Assembly (NCBI GenBank): GCA_023441965.1
Contig: JAEZNB010000012.1
Location: forward strand, 226,214 to 290,213
Reading direction: 5' to 3'
DNA: 64,000 bases
Origin: Bacillota bacterium
Lineage (GTDB): Bacteria; Bacillota; Clostridia; Lachnospirales; Lachnospiraceae
The notes under the pieces are model-generated. The model saw only the letters and a program-made list of their open reading frames with translations. It searched no databases and was not told where the DNA came from. This document shows, piece after piece, positions 27,646 to 35,433 of this stretch (the stretch's first letter is position 1; each line of letters begins with the position of its first letter). Both the position numbers and the translations under genes were made by a program.

Positions 27646-27724
27646 AAGGCATCCAAGTCTCCACGGACTGCAGCCAAGCTATAGCTACTGTTCCTGTGGG
27701 GGAAGCTTTGGATGCCTCTTTTCT
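27646..27724. terminator. Terminator between convergent genes
   Basis: AGGCATCCAA and TTGGATGCCT form a stem, followed by CTTTTCT on the plus strand. The loop is long (about 50 bases) and may hold a second hairpin. It serves the hydrogenase-chemoreceptor gene. Confidence 0.65.
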
Positions 27725-27758
27725 ATTCTACTCTTATCAAGGAAGCGTATTGCTTCGC

Positions 27759-28871
27759 CTATTCTATTCCCTGTTCCTTGCGATAATTCGCCAGCAGAAG
27801 GTCTACCATACGACCATAGCTTTTCACACCGTCGGTCTGGTTATTTGCTTTCAGATAGGTATCATTGATCTTGTTGGATACGGTACTGATTACGGTATCC
27901 TCATATTTTGCCCAGTACTGTGAATTTGCCCGGATATCCTTTAGGACTCCCTCCGAGTAGAGGTTCCTTATCTTGAAATACCGATCCGGGTCCTGCCCGT
28001 AGAGGGCATTGCCCGAGATGACGAGGGCCAGCATCGTGCTGCTGTAGCTGATCTCGGCACTGTCCGATTCCATCCCTGCCAGATAGGCGATAAAGTTGGC
28101 CTCATCCTCCCTCATGAATCCCCGTAAATGAGCCAGCTCATGAAGCATGGTAGCCGGTATGGAATAGTCAGGTATATCCGTGTTCACATTGGCCTCCATG
28201 GTAAAGGGGAAGAAAATGCCGGTAATTTCAGTATAGGACATAAGCTTTGATGACAGAACCGGCTTCGGCGCACTGTATAAGCCCTTCAGCACGGTATAGC
28301 TCTTTGACAATTCATCCATGGCCTGATCAGCCAGCTTTGCCACTCTATACTTACTTGCAGTAAGGGCGAATACCCCTTCCTCGTCTCTGCCCGTCGTCTT
28401 CTCACGAAGCTCATTCGCCTGATGGGCCAGGCTCTCAGTCAAGGCATATAACTCATCTATGGTGGATTCCCGGATGGTCAGTCCTGAATAATGGGTGAAG
28501 GAATACCGATAGTAATTGATGCCTGAAAGGATCACAAAGAGAAATAAGACAAGGCTTAGGCCACAGAGGAAATTTAGCAGTCCCTTCAGTACCACCTGCA
28601 TCCGGTTCTCTTTGGATCGAATGATATGAAGCAGATACCTGACAAAGATCAGGATCAGAAAAACCAGGAGGGTATAAATCAGAAGCTCGGCCAAGGAAAC
28701 AGGAAGGATACCCATGATACCGGAGATCAGCTGTGAGATCCACTTATAGATATGCAGGGCAAAAATCTGCTCAGCAAAAAAGCTGCTGCTCCTTGCCAAT
28801 AGGATAAGCAGGAAAGACAGCGGGATCAGCCCTAACAGATAAATGCGCTTCAGCTTTATGATGCTCTTCAT
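27759..28871 (-). CDS. DUF3810 membrane metalloprotease-like protein
   Basis: This 370-residue protein has membrane spans at about 10-28, 52-78 and 95-120, then an extracellular or cytoplasmic domain with the zinc-protease motif HELAHLRG (HExxH, near residue 235) and downstream Glu residues in EDEANFIAYLAG that could be the third ligand. This is the DUF3810 family, often annotated as a putative peptidase. It stands alone between a terminator and a palindromic element. Substrate is unknown. Confidence 0.85.
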   Translation of the reverse strand: MKSIIKLKRIYLLGLIPLSFLLILLARSSSFFAEQIFALHIYKWISQLISGIMGILPVSLAELLIYTLLVFLILIFVRYLLHIIRSKENRMQVVLKGLLNFLCGLSLVLFLFVILSGINYYRYSFTHYSGLTIRESTIDELYALTESLAHQANELREKTTGRDEEGVFALTASKYRVAKLADQAMDELSKSYTVLKGLYSAPKPVLSSKLMSYTEITGIFFPFTMEANVNTDIPDYSIPATMLHELAHLRGFMREDEANFIAYLAGMESDSAEISYSSTMLALVISGNALYGQDPDRYFKIRNLYSEGVLKDIRANSQYWAKYEDTVISTVSNKINDTYLKANNQTDGVKSYGRMVDLLLANYRKEQGIE

Positions 28872-29007
28872 CCCTTACCCCCATCCTGAATCAATGCGAA
28901 TACTCCTCTCTCATAGTAGCATGAAATCCCCCGCCCTGCAACATTATGTAATATTCTGTCGCTAGTAAACGATTCCCATTTGGTAATATTGCTGATTAGA
29001 TTTCCAA

Positions 29008-29251
29008 AAACCGGGTATTCCTTTGGGCTGTTTCTTAATGGTCATATAGATACTAAAGGCACCAGATATTCCCCTCACACACTGGTTCCTGGACAGATTT
29101 CAATTATTGTGCCAGCTTAGGACGCCTACGTCCGCATCTGGGCACAGCATAATTCTCAATCTGTTCAGCAAACAGTGCATTATGGGAAACATCTGGTGCC
29201 TCTAGTATCTTTAGGTCATTGTAAAACAGCCCTATTCAGAACACCCGGTTT
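29008..29251 (-). terminator. metQ terminator split by an inserted element
   Basis: On the minus strand AAACCGGGTGTTC (29251-29239) pairs with GAATACCCGGTTT (29020-29008), followed by TTGG. These arms form a perfect 13-bp intrinsic terminator 9 bases after the metQ stop, but the loop contains the whole of palindromic element copy C. Confidence 0.8.
29025..29232. repeat. Palindromic MITE-like element, copy C
   Basis: A 208-bp element with ends GGGCTGTTTC and AAAACAGCCC. It has the same orientation as copy A and shares CCCCTCACACACTGGTT, GGACAGATTT, GGACGCCTACGTCCGCAT, CAATCTGTTCAGCAAACAG and GTGCATTATGGGAAACAT. The arms ATACTAAAGGCACCAGAT and ATCTGGTGCCTCTAGTAT pair. No gene is inside. Confidence 0.85.
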
Positions 29252-29259
29252 CTGTAGTA

Positions 29260-30111
29260 TCAGAATTTCGGTACTACGGCTCCTTCGAAGGTTTCATTGA
29301 TGAACTTCTTGATTTCTTCACTCTTTAAAGCATCCACCAGGGCCTTGATTTCTTCTTTCCCCTCATTCCCCTTCTTTACGGCTATGACATTCCCGTAGGT
29401 ATCTGCTGCCAGGGAATCCTTATCCTCTACGGCGATCGCATCCTTGGATACGTTCAGTCCTGACTGGATGGCAAAGTTACCGTTAATGACTGCCAAATCG
29501 ACATCCTGCAGGGATCTGGCCAGCTGGGCTGCCTCCAGCTCTACGATATCAATATTCTTGGGGTTTTCCGCGATATCGATCTTTGTTGCTGCCATTCCGA
29601 CACCTTCCTTCAGCTTGATTAAGCCTTGCGCCTCCAGAAGCAGCAGAGCCCTGGCTTCATTGGTACCGTCATTGGGAACGGCGATCTGTGCTCCATCCTT
29701 CAGGTCCTCAAGGCTCTTGGTCTTGCCCGGATATACTCCGAAGGGCTCATAGTGGATGATTGCTACGGACACCAGCTCCATTCCGCGTTCCTGATTGAAC
29801 TGGTCCAGGTAGGGCTGATGCTGGAAGTAGTTTGCATCCAGATCACCTGCATCCAAAGCTACGTTGGGTTGTACATAATCGGTGTACTCAATGATCTTAA
29901 GCTCATAGCCCTTGGCTGCAAGGATACTTTTTGCTTTTTCCAGGATTTCTGCATGGGGAGTTACACTGGCTCCTACCACGATTTTCTTGGTTTCCTTCTT
30001 GTCGTCCTGAGAACCTGCCTTGTTACCGGTTCCCTCCTCCTTTGTTCCGCAGCCGGTCAGGGCTGCTACTGCCAGGGTAAGTACGATTACGAGAGCGATT
30101 ATTTTCTTCAT
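29260..30111 (-). CDS. metQ: Methionine ABC transporter binding lipoprotein
   Basis: This 283-residue NlpA/MetQ-family lipoprotein binds D- or L-methionine. The signal peptide ends in the lipobox LTGC (Cys21) and a Lys/Glu/Gly-rich linker follows. The domain motifs VGASVTPHAEIL, DANYFQHQPYLDQFN and IAVPNDGTNEARALLLLEAQGLI (seen in its PNDGTNE core) are diagnostic for MetQ. It is last in the metN-metI-metQ operon. Confidence 0.95.
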   Translation of the reverse strand: MKKIIALVIVLTLAVAALTGCGTKEEGTGNKAGSQDDKKETKKIVVGASVTPHAEILEKAKSILAAKGYELKIIEYTDYVQPNVALDAGDLDANYFQHQPYLDQFNQERGMELVSVAIIHYEPFGVYPGKTKSLEDLKDGAQIAVPNDGTNEARALLLLEAQGLIKLKEGVGMAATKIDIAENPKNIDIVELEAAQLARSLQDVDLAVINGNFAIQSGLNVSKDAIAVEDKDSLAADTYGNVIAVKKGNEGKEEIKALVDALKSEEIKKFINETFEGAVVPKF

Positions 30112-30136
30112 CTTGTTTTCCTCCTTTTATTTTCCC

Positions 30137-30796
30137 TTATAATCTTTTATCAGAATGCTTCATCCACCGGACTCCAAGCTCTTGGAAGCCCTGAACGATC
30201 AGCACCAGAATCAATATTGTTACCAGCATGATGTCGGTTTGGTTACGGTAATATCCGTAGTTAATTGCTATAGAGCTAAGTCCTCCCCCGCCGACAAAGC
30301 CGGACATGGCAGAGTAGCTTAAAATAGTGATCACGGCAATGGCTCCTCCCATGATCAGAGACGGCATCGCCTCCGGTATTAATACCTTGAAGATAATCTG
30401 TACCGGTGAGGCTCCCATCGACTGTGCCGCTTCGATTACCCCTTGATCCACTTCCTTTAGAGAAGCTTCCACCAGTCTGGCGATATAGGGAGCCGATCCG
30501 ATGATCAGGGGAATGACAACCGCATTCGGTCCGATTGTCGTATGGATGATGGCCCGGGTCAGTGGCATCAGAGCTACCAGCAGAATAACAAAGGGGACAG
30601 AGCGGATGAGGTTCACAAGCATTCCTAACGCTCGATTGAACCGAACCGCCGGTGCGATACCATCCTTATCCGTTACCACCAGCAGAATTCCCATGGGAAG
30701 ACCGATCAAGTAGGCAACCAGGGAGGATAAGAGGGTCATATAGAAGGATTCCAATATCCCCTTTAATATCATTTGAATCATTTGTTCATTCCACAT
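30137..30796 (-). CDS. metI: Methionine ABC transporter permease
   Basis: This 219-residue permease has five membrane spans and the MetI EAA loop EAAQSMGASPVQIIFKVLIPEA (central GAS and PEA). It pairs with MetN in the MetNIQ importer. Its ATG lies one base beyond the metN stop, so the two are translationally coupled. Confidence 0.96.
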   Translation of the reverse strand: MWNEQMIQMILKGILESFYMTLLSSLVAYLIGLPMGILLVVTDKDGIAPAVRFNRALGMLVNLIRSVPFVILLVALMPLTRAIIHTTIGPNAVVIPLIIGSAPYIARLVEASLKEVDQGVIEAAQSMGASPVQIIFKVLIPEAMPSLIMGGAIAVITILSYSAMSGFVGGGGLSSIAINYGYYRNQTDIMLVTILILVLIVQGFQELGVRWMKHSDKRL

Positions 30797-30797
30797 G

Positions 30798-31835
30798 TCA
30801 GATCACCTCCTCATAAGGAATCTCATTCGTCTGAAGATATGCATAGATTCTCTTCCTGCTGATCTCCTCATCCGGCAGCTGAATAATCATCTGCCCAAAG
30901 GCTTTCCCATCTATGTCCTTGGTATCTGCAAACAGGATGTTGACCGGAGTCCTGCATTCCAGCACCATATTGGCTATGACCGGTTCAAAGGAGGTCCTGC
31001 CGTCAAAGATAATCCTGCACTTATGTTCACCGACAAAGGAATCGATATGGGTCTCACCGGAGAAGACCAGCTGCCTAGCGATCTTTGTCTTTGGCCTGAT
31101 GAAGATATCCTCTACCTCGCCGACCTCTGCAATGTGGCTCTTGTCTATGATGGCTACCCGGTTACAGATCTCTTCAATTACACTCATTTCATGGGTAATG
31201 ACCACGACTGTGATACCAAGCTTCTGATTGATTTCCTTCAATAGGCTTAGGATGGAACGGGTGGTCGTGGGATCCAAAGCGCTGGTCGCCTCATCACAGA
31301 GCAGAACCTTGGGATTCGTCGCCAATGCCCTTGCAATCGCAACCCTCTGCTTCTGTCCGCCGGATAGCTGGGCGGGATAAGCCTTGGCCTTCTCCGTCAG
31401 ACCAACGATCTCCAGCAGCTCGGTAGCTCTCTTTTTCGCTGCCTCCTTCGGTATCCCTGCGATCTCCATGGGAAAGCAGATATTCTGTAGGGCTGTTCTC
31501 TGCATCAGAAGGTTGAACTGCTGGAAAATCATCCCCATGGACTGCCTTAGCTTCAGTAGCTCCTTATCCTTCACCTTGCTTAAATCAGTTCCGTCAAAGA
31601 TTACCGTTCCTGCTGTGGGCTTCTCAAGATAGTTGATGCACCTTACCAAAGTGCTTTTGCCTGCTCCGCTCAAGCCGATGATACCGAAGATTTCCCCTTC
31701 CCTGATTGTCAGGCTGATCTCCTCCAACGCTGTTACGTTACCATTTTTACTTTGGAATGTCTTTCCGAGTCCGACCAATTCAATGATCGGTTTCTTCTCC
31801 TCCAAGTAATCCACCTCCGTATTCATTCGTTTCAC
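30798..31835 (-). CDS. metN: Methionine ABC transporter ATPase
   Basis: This 345-residue ATPase of the methionine importer has Walker A GLSGAGKST, the Q loop MIFQQFNLL, signature LSGGQKQR, Walker B VLLCDEATSALD and H-loop VVITHEM. A C-terminal NIL domain (about 265-345) is the regulatory methionine-binding domain that allows trans-inhibition. The longest frame opens with GTG at 31835; a TTG at 31805 has a better placed GGAGGTG, so the true N terminus may be ten residues shorter. It is the first structural gene, downstream of a Met-rich leader peptide and terminator. Confidence 0.96.
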   Translation of the reverse strand: MKRMNTEVDYLEEKKPIIELVGLGKTFQSKNGNVTALEEISLTIREGEIFGIIGLSGAGKSTLVRCINYLEKPTAGTVIFDGTDLSKVKDKELLKLRQSMGMIFQQFNLLMQRTALQNICFPMEIAGIPKEAAKKRATELLEIVGLTEKAKAYPAQLSGGQKQRVAIARALATNPKVLLCDEATSALDPTTTRSILSLLKEINQKLGITVVVITHEMSVIEEICNRVAIIDKSHIAEVGEVEDIFIRPKTKIARQLVFSGETHIDSFVGEHKCRIIFDGRTSFEPVIANMVLECRTPVNILFADTKDIDGKAFGQMIIQLPDEEISRKRIYAYLQTNEIPYEEVI

Positions 31836-31870
31836 AATCCTACCTTGATTAATATGTACGAAAAATAAAA

Positions 31871-31902
31871 TAAAAAAACAGGATGCAATGATAGCATCCT
31901 GT
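31871..31902 (-). terminator. Attenuator terminator ahead of metN
   Basis: On the minus strand ACAGGATGC and GCATCCTGT form a perfect 9-bp stem with a 7-base loop, followed by TTTTTT and ATTTT. It stands between the Met-rich leader peptide and metN, so all transcripts must pass it. The 5' arm can alternatively pair with CATCTG at 31919-31914. Confidence 0.9.
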
Positions 31903-31933
31903 CAGACTATTCTCAGATGAGTTCAGAAGAAAT

Positions 31934-32050
31934 CTATGCTTCTTTCGCATCAGAAAACACCACATTCACTATCATAGCGTAAATATGTCGGGAAGGCATG
32001 CTGCACATGCCACACATATTCATACACATGATGGTCATCGGTGTTCTCAT
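31934..32050 (-). CDS. Methionine-rich leader peptide of metNIQ
   Basis: This 38-codon frame has AAGGAGA 5-6 bases ahead of its ATG and lies in the leader RNA between a strong promoter and an intrinsic terminator. Eight residues are Met (1, 5, 8, 10, 12, 15, 18, 26) and three are Cys (9, 13, 16); seven of the first eighteen codons are ATG. The composition, the position and the downstream terminator match a classical amino-acid attenuation leader, here for methionine uptake. The product is presumably not functional as a protein. I know of no described Met leader peptide of this kind in Clostridia. Confidence 0.8.
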   Translation of the reverse strand: MRTPMTIMCMNMCGMCSMPSRHIYAMIVNVVFSDAKEA

Positions 32051-32097
32051 TGATTTCTCCTTTCTATTCCTATTAATCAGATATAGATTTAGGCTGT

Positions 32098-32126
32098 AGT
32101 ATAAACCCTAATGTAGCATTTGTCAA
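32098..32126 (-). promoter_or_regulatory. metNIQ promoter
   Basis: On the minus strand TTGACA (32126-32121), a 17-base spacer, then TATACT (32103-32098). Initiation near 32091 gives a leader of about 255 bases containing the peptide and the terminator. No SAM riboswitch or T-box core occurs in it. Confidence 0.9.
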
Positions 32127-32208
32127 TCCTATTTTTTAGATTTTTTTGGATTTCGCATTTCGCATATCGCATTTATCTTTATAGATATACATCTTGGGTT
32201 TGACTATT

Positions 32209-32562
32209 TTATGCAATGTTTATTCTCTCTGATTTTGCTATTCTCCTGACAGCCTCCTGATAGGAGTGGTCAATCAGATCGGATAGGATCGCATCCTCCA
32301 GACCCCGGTTGATATAGATTGTGATCTTGTAGCGTCTCTGTCTGTCCGGATAGCCCGGAATTACGATCCCCGAATACTGCCCTTTATAGTATTCTCCCAG
32401 CATCGGTTCACATCTTAAGGTGATCTTCTCATCCTCCGGATACCACTCCAGAAAGATTCGGTTCCCTACCTTGTAACAGACAGGAAAAGGGCCAAAGGGA
32501 TGGCACTCGTAGGCTCCCGCTTTCGTCAGACATAGCTTTTGAAGCTCTTCAAAGTTCAGCAT
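32209..32562 (-). CDS. YjbR/MmcQ family protein
   Basis: This roughly 117-residue small protein of the YjbR (CyaY-like fold) family is usually annotated as a DNA-binding or MmcQ protein without firm function. Family landmarks are GAYECHPFGPFPVCYKVGNRIFLEW and the late ISDLIDHSYQ-like helix. The frame opens at GTG 32616, overlapping the upstream stop, but the ATG at 32562 has AGGGAGAGG 5 bases upstream and gives the usual family N terminus. It follows the DUF1848 gene and is probably co-transcribed. Confidence 0.82.
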   Translation of the reverse strand: MLNFEELQKLCLTKAGAYECHPFGPFPVCYKVGNRIFLEWYPEDEKITLRCEPMLGEYYKGQYSGIVIPGYPDRQRRYKITIYINRGLEDAILSDLIDHSYQEAVRRIAKSERINIA

Positions 32563-32612
32563 CTTATCCTCTCCCTCCATTTCATCCGCAGATTTCTTAG
32601 GTAGCAGAAGCT

Positions 32613-33533
32613 TCACCTGCAGCGAAGCGACTTTACAACCCGGTCCCGAATGATTTCTCCCTCACCGGGGACACCCAGCAACAACTCGGAAGCAGGATCA
32701 TGGTGATCCCGGTTCCTCCTCGCTGACGCAATTCCGGCATTTGCATAGCAGTATCTGCATCCGCTCGGGCAGGTATTGTAGCTTCCGATATCGATGCTTT
32801 GTATACAGCCGCAGCCGCTTCTTTGATTGCTGTCTCTTCTTCCGGTAATGGAATACCCGCATACTTTCTCGATGGTCCTCTGATCGATACAGCTGGCAGG
32901 TCTTATACCGTAGCTGCTTAGGTCTGCTTTCTCACAGCAGGCTCTGACAGAGAGTCCATATCTGCTGCCGGCTTCCGAGAAGGCCTTTGCCAGACAGGCC
33001 ATTTCCTCCTCCGTAGCCTCCCTGAAGGGCAGCCCTTTCGCAGGGTGTAGTTTATGGTAGAGATCAACAAAGCTTATGGTGCAGACCTCAGTATAGCCGC
33101 TTAAGCTGCTGCATAAGTCATTGATTTTATCCAGATGAAATTCGACCCTATAGCGGTCATTGATGATGATCGGGTCATAGCGCCAGAGAACTCTTTCCCT
33201 GCCGACCCGATCCGAGAGCCTTTGGAAGGTCTTCAGGATATCCTTCTTATTCCGAAGCCCCGGTTCCAGATCCTCATCATAGGGAGTGAGAGTAAATTGA
33301 AAATAATAACGATAGCCCATTTGATCCAGCAGGGGTAACTGCTCCAGCATAGGACTGGGATCCTTCGTCCAAAAGGCGATGCAGTCAACAAGCTCCGGTG
33401 ATAGCTGAATACGACTGATCTGGGCATGATTCATCGGATTCCTGGTAAGAACGGAGCCCGCTCTTAAGCGGTTCATGAACCATTCGGAGTAATAGGCAGG
33501 AAGATCGGTCCTGCGGGAAGCGGATATGATCAT
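32613..33533 (-). CDS. DUF1848 family protein
   Basis: This 306-residue protein opens with the DUF1848 signature IISASRRTDLPAYYSEWFMNRL. Its C-terminal part is rich in Cys (CGCIQSIDIGSYNTCPSGCRYCYAN), similar to the Cys motif of radical SAM enzymes, so it may bind an iron-sulfur cluster. The function is not established. The gene is followed by the YjbR gene. Confidence 0.88.
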   Translation of the reverse strand: MIISASRRTDLPAYYSEWFMNRLRAGSVLTRNPMNHAQISRIQLSPELVDCIAFWTKDPSPMLEQLPLLDQMGYRYYFQFTLTPYDEDLEPGLRNKKDILKTFQRLSDRVGRERVLWRYDPIIINDRYRVEFHLDKINDLCSSLSGYTEVCTISFVDLYHKLHPAKGLPFREATEEEMACLAKAFSEAGSRYGLSVRACCEKADLSSYGIRPASCIDQRTIEKVCGYSITGRRDSNQRSGCGCIQSIDIGSYNTCPSGCRYCYANAGIASARRNRDHHDPASELLLGVPGEGEIIRDRVVKSLRCR

Positions 33534-33652
33534 GTCTATACCTCCGTATCAAAGTATTATCAGGATGGGATGCATCTGTCCGGCTGTTCGCGGACTGTTT
33601 CTATCCCTATGTCCACTTCCATCTTATCAAAAACAGAAATAGAAAGCAAATA

Positions 33653-33678
33653 AAAGACCACTGTTTCCAGTGGTCTTT
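33653..33678. terminator. Terminator of the tRNA pair
   Basis: AAAGACCACTG and CAGTGGTCTTT form an 11-bp stem with a 4-base loop, followed on the minus strand by TATTTGCTTTC. It ends the leftward tRNA transcript. Confidence 0.85.
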
Positions 33679-33701
33679 GTTTGGATTATGATCCCTGATA
33701 G

Positions 33702-33776
33702 TCGAGGTGACAGGATTTGAACCTGCGGCCTCTACGTCCCTAACGTAGCGCTCTAGCCAAGCTGAGCCACACCTCG
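33702..33776 (-). tRNA. tRNA-Pro (anticodon AGG)
   Basis: The cloverleaf has acceptor CGAGGTG/CACCTCG with discriminator A, D stem GCTC/GAGC, anticodon stem CTACG/CGTAG with loop TTAGGGA (anticodon AGG, G37) and T arm GCAGG-TTCAAAT-CCTGT. No CCA is encoded. A34 is unusual in bacteria; editing to inosine would allow reading of CCU, CCC and CCA. Confidence 0.92.
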
Positions 33777-33816
33777 ATATATAATCCACCCTGCCTTCAG
33801 AAAGAAAGAGCGGATA

Positions 33817-33889
33817 AGCTGCTGGGCGGACTTGAACCGCTGACCTCCTCATTACCAATGAGGTGCTCTACCGTCTGAGCTACAGCAGC
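33817..33889 (-). tRNA. tRNA-Thr (anticodon GGT)
   Basis: The cloverleaf has acceptor GCTGCTG/CAGCAGC with discriminator T, D stem GCTC/GAGC, anticodon stem CCTCA/TGAGG with loop TTGGTAA and a TTCAAGT T-loop. No CCA is encoded. It is 40 bases upstream of the tRNA-Pro in the same transcript. Confidence 0.93.
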
Positions 33890-33908
33890 AAACATCACTT
33901 CGGTAAGG

Positions 33909-34541
33909 TTAAATTTCCCTCAGAACCTGATTTAATTTCGTCTTAATTCTTGTTAATGCGTTGTCGATTGTTTTCGGTTCTTTCCCAAGTACTTCTGCAA
34001 TCTGCACATATTTTAAATCCTGCATGTACAAGCTTAGGACCTTTCGCTCCAGGTCGCTCAGACGCCTTACAAGTTCATATTCTATCATACTGGTATTCTC
34101 TTTGTCAATAACCAATTCTTCAGGATTTGATACGTTTTTTTGGTACATTATGTCAACCAGCGTTTCTTTTTCCTCATTATCACTGCTTTCGCCATAAACC
34201 GGAGAATATATGGAAATATAGGTATTCAGGGGTATATTCTTTTTACGGTTTGATGCCTTGATGGCACTGTATATCTGCCTGGAAACACACAGATCCGCAA
34301 AGCTGAAGAAGGAATTTTGTTTCTCCTGATCAAAATCCCGGATCGCCTTATACAGTCCGATCATTCCCTCCTGAATCAGATCATCCTTATCCCCACCGAT
34401 CAAAAATAAGGCCTTGGCCTTATTACGGACCAGGTACTTGTATTTCTCCAGCAGATAGTCCATAGCGGACTGGTCACCCTTTTGAATCCGGTCAATCATC
34501 CCTTCATCGGATATGGTCTCATATTTGGTCAATGAGCTCAT
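33909..34541 (-). CDS. sigH: Sporulation sigma factor SigH
   Basis: This 210-residue sigma-70 family factor directs RNA polymerase to early sporulation and stationary-phase genes. Region 2 includes the core-binding segment DDLIQEGMIGLYKAIRDFD and the -10 recognition helix around FADLCVSRQIYSAIKASNRKK. Region 4 has LSDLERKVLSLYMQDLKYVQIAEVLGKEPKTIDNALTRIKTKL (helix-turn-helix seen around EVLGKEPKTIDNA). Length and motifs fit Spo0H. It lies downstream of rlmB, the usual clostridial order. Confidence 0.93.
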   Translation of the reverse strand: MSSLTKYETISDEGMIDRIQKGDQSAMDYLLEKYKYLVRNKAKALFLIGGDKDDLIQEGMIGLYKAIRDFDQEKQNSFFSFADLCVSRQIYSAIKASNRKKNIPLNTYISIYSPVYGESSDNEEKETLVDIMYQKNVSNPEELVIDKENTSMIEYELVRRLSDLERKVLSLYMQDLKYVQIAEVLGKEPKTIDNALTRIKTKLNQVLREI

Positions 34542-34631
34542 GATTGCTACCTCCTATTCACCCTGCTGCAGCTTCAAGTAAAAGCACAAAGCATATATGA
34601 CATATGAAGCAGATAGACGGGGTAATTCTTA

Positions 34632-35375
34632 TCAGCTCAGTCTTTGTCTTACAATCTCATATGCCATAACTCCCATAGCGACAGAAGCATTTAAGGAATC
34701 GACCTTACCGTACATGGGAATCTTGGCCACATAATCGCACTTTTCCTTCACCAGCCTGCCGACTCCTTCTCCCTCACTGCCGATGACCAGGCCGATCGGC
34801 CCCTTCAGGTTCAGACGATACATAAGCTCTCCGTCCATATCGGCACAGACAAACCATAAGCCCTGCTCCTTCAGCTCCTCTATGGTAGCTGACAGATTTG
34901 TCACTTTCGCGACAGGCAGATAATTGATGGCTCCGGCAGAGGTCTTCGCCACCGTAGCTGTCAGTCCTACCGCCCGGCGCTTGGGGATAATGATCCCGTG
35001 GGCTCCGGCCTGATGGGCTGTTCTGATCATGGCCCCAAGATTATGGGGATCCTCTATATTATCAAGCAGGATGAGGAAGGGAGGCTCTCCCTTCTCCTTC
35101 GCCGCCAGCAGAATATCCTCCACCTCGGCATATTCATAGGCCGCGGCATATGCAATGACGCCTTGGTGCTTGCCGGTCTGAGAGAGCTGATCGAGACGTT
35201 CCCTCTGTACATAGGATAGGATGGCATCCGTCTTCTTCGCTTCCCGAAGGATGGAAACAACCGGACCATCCTTACACCCATCCAGTACAAACAGCTTATC
35301 AATGGTCTTACCGGAGCGGAACGCCTCCAAGACCGCATTTCTTCCTTCTATCGTATACTCCTCGTATCTCATCAA
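34632..35375 (-). CDS. rlmB: 23S rRNA 2'-O-ribose methyltransferase RlmB
   Basis: This 247-residue SPOUT (TrmH) family enzyme methylates a guanosine ribose in the peptidyl-transferase region of 23S rRNA. The N-terminal substrate-binding domain is followed by motif 1 NIEDPHNLGAMIRTA, motif 2 LVIGSEGEGV and motif 3 LNASVAMGVMAYE, which form the knotted SAM site. TTG 35375 and ATG 35372 are both plausible starts, with AAAGG 8-11 bases upstream. It precedes sigH. Confidence 0.94.
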   Translation of the reverse strand: MMRYEEYTIEGRNAVLEAFRSGKTIDKLFVLDGCKDGPVVSILREAKKTDAILSYVQRERLDQLSQTGKHQGVIAYAAAYEYAEVEDILLAAKEKGEPPFLILLDNIEDPHNLGAMIRTAHQAGAHGIIIPKRRAVGLTATVAKTSAGAINYLPVAKVTNLSATIEELKEQGLWFVCADMDGELMYRLNLKGPIGLVIGSEGEGVGRLVKEKCDYVAKIPMYGKVDSLNASVAMGVMAYEIVRQRLS

Positions 35376-35433
35376 GCACCAAGCCTTTCTAAGTCATCCT
35401 AAGTCATCTCATCGGTTTAATCTATGAAATGCT

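Noticed and set aside
31836..32210. SAM riboswitch or T-box before metN
   Set aside because: Neither the SAM-I core nor the GGTGGNACCGCG T-box motif is present; a leader peptide explains the region better.
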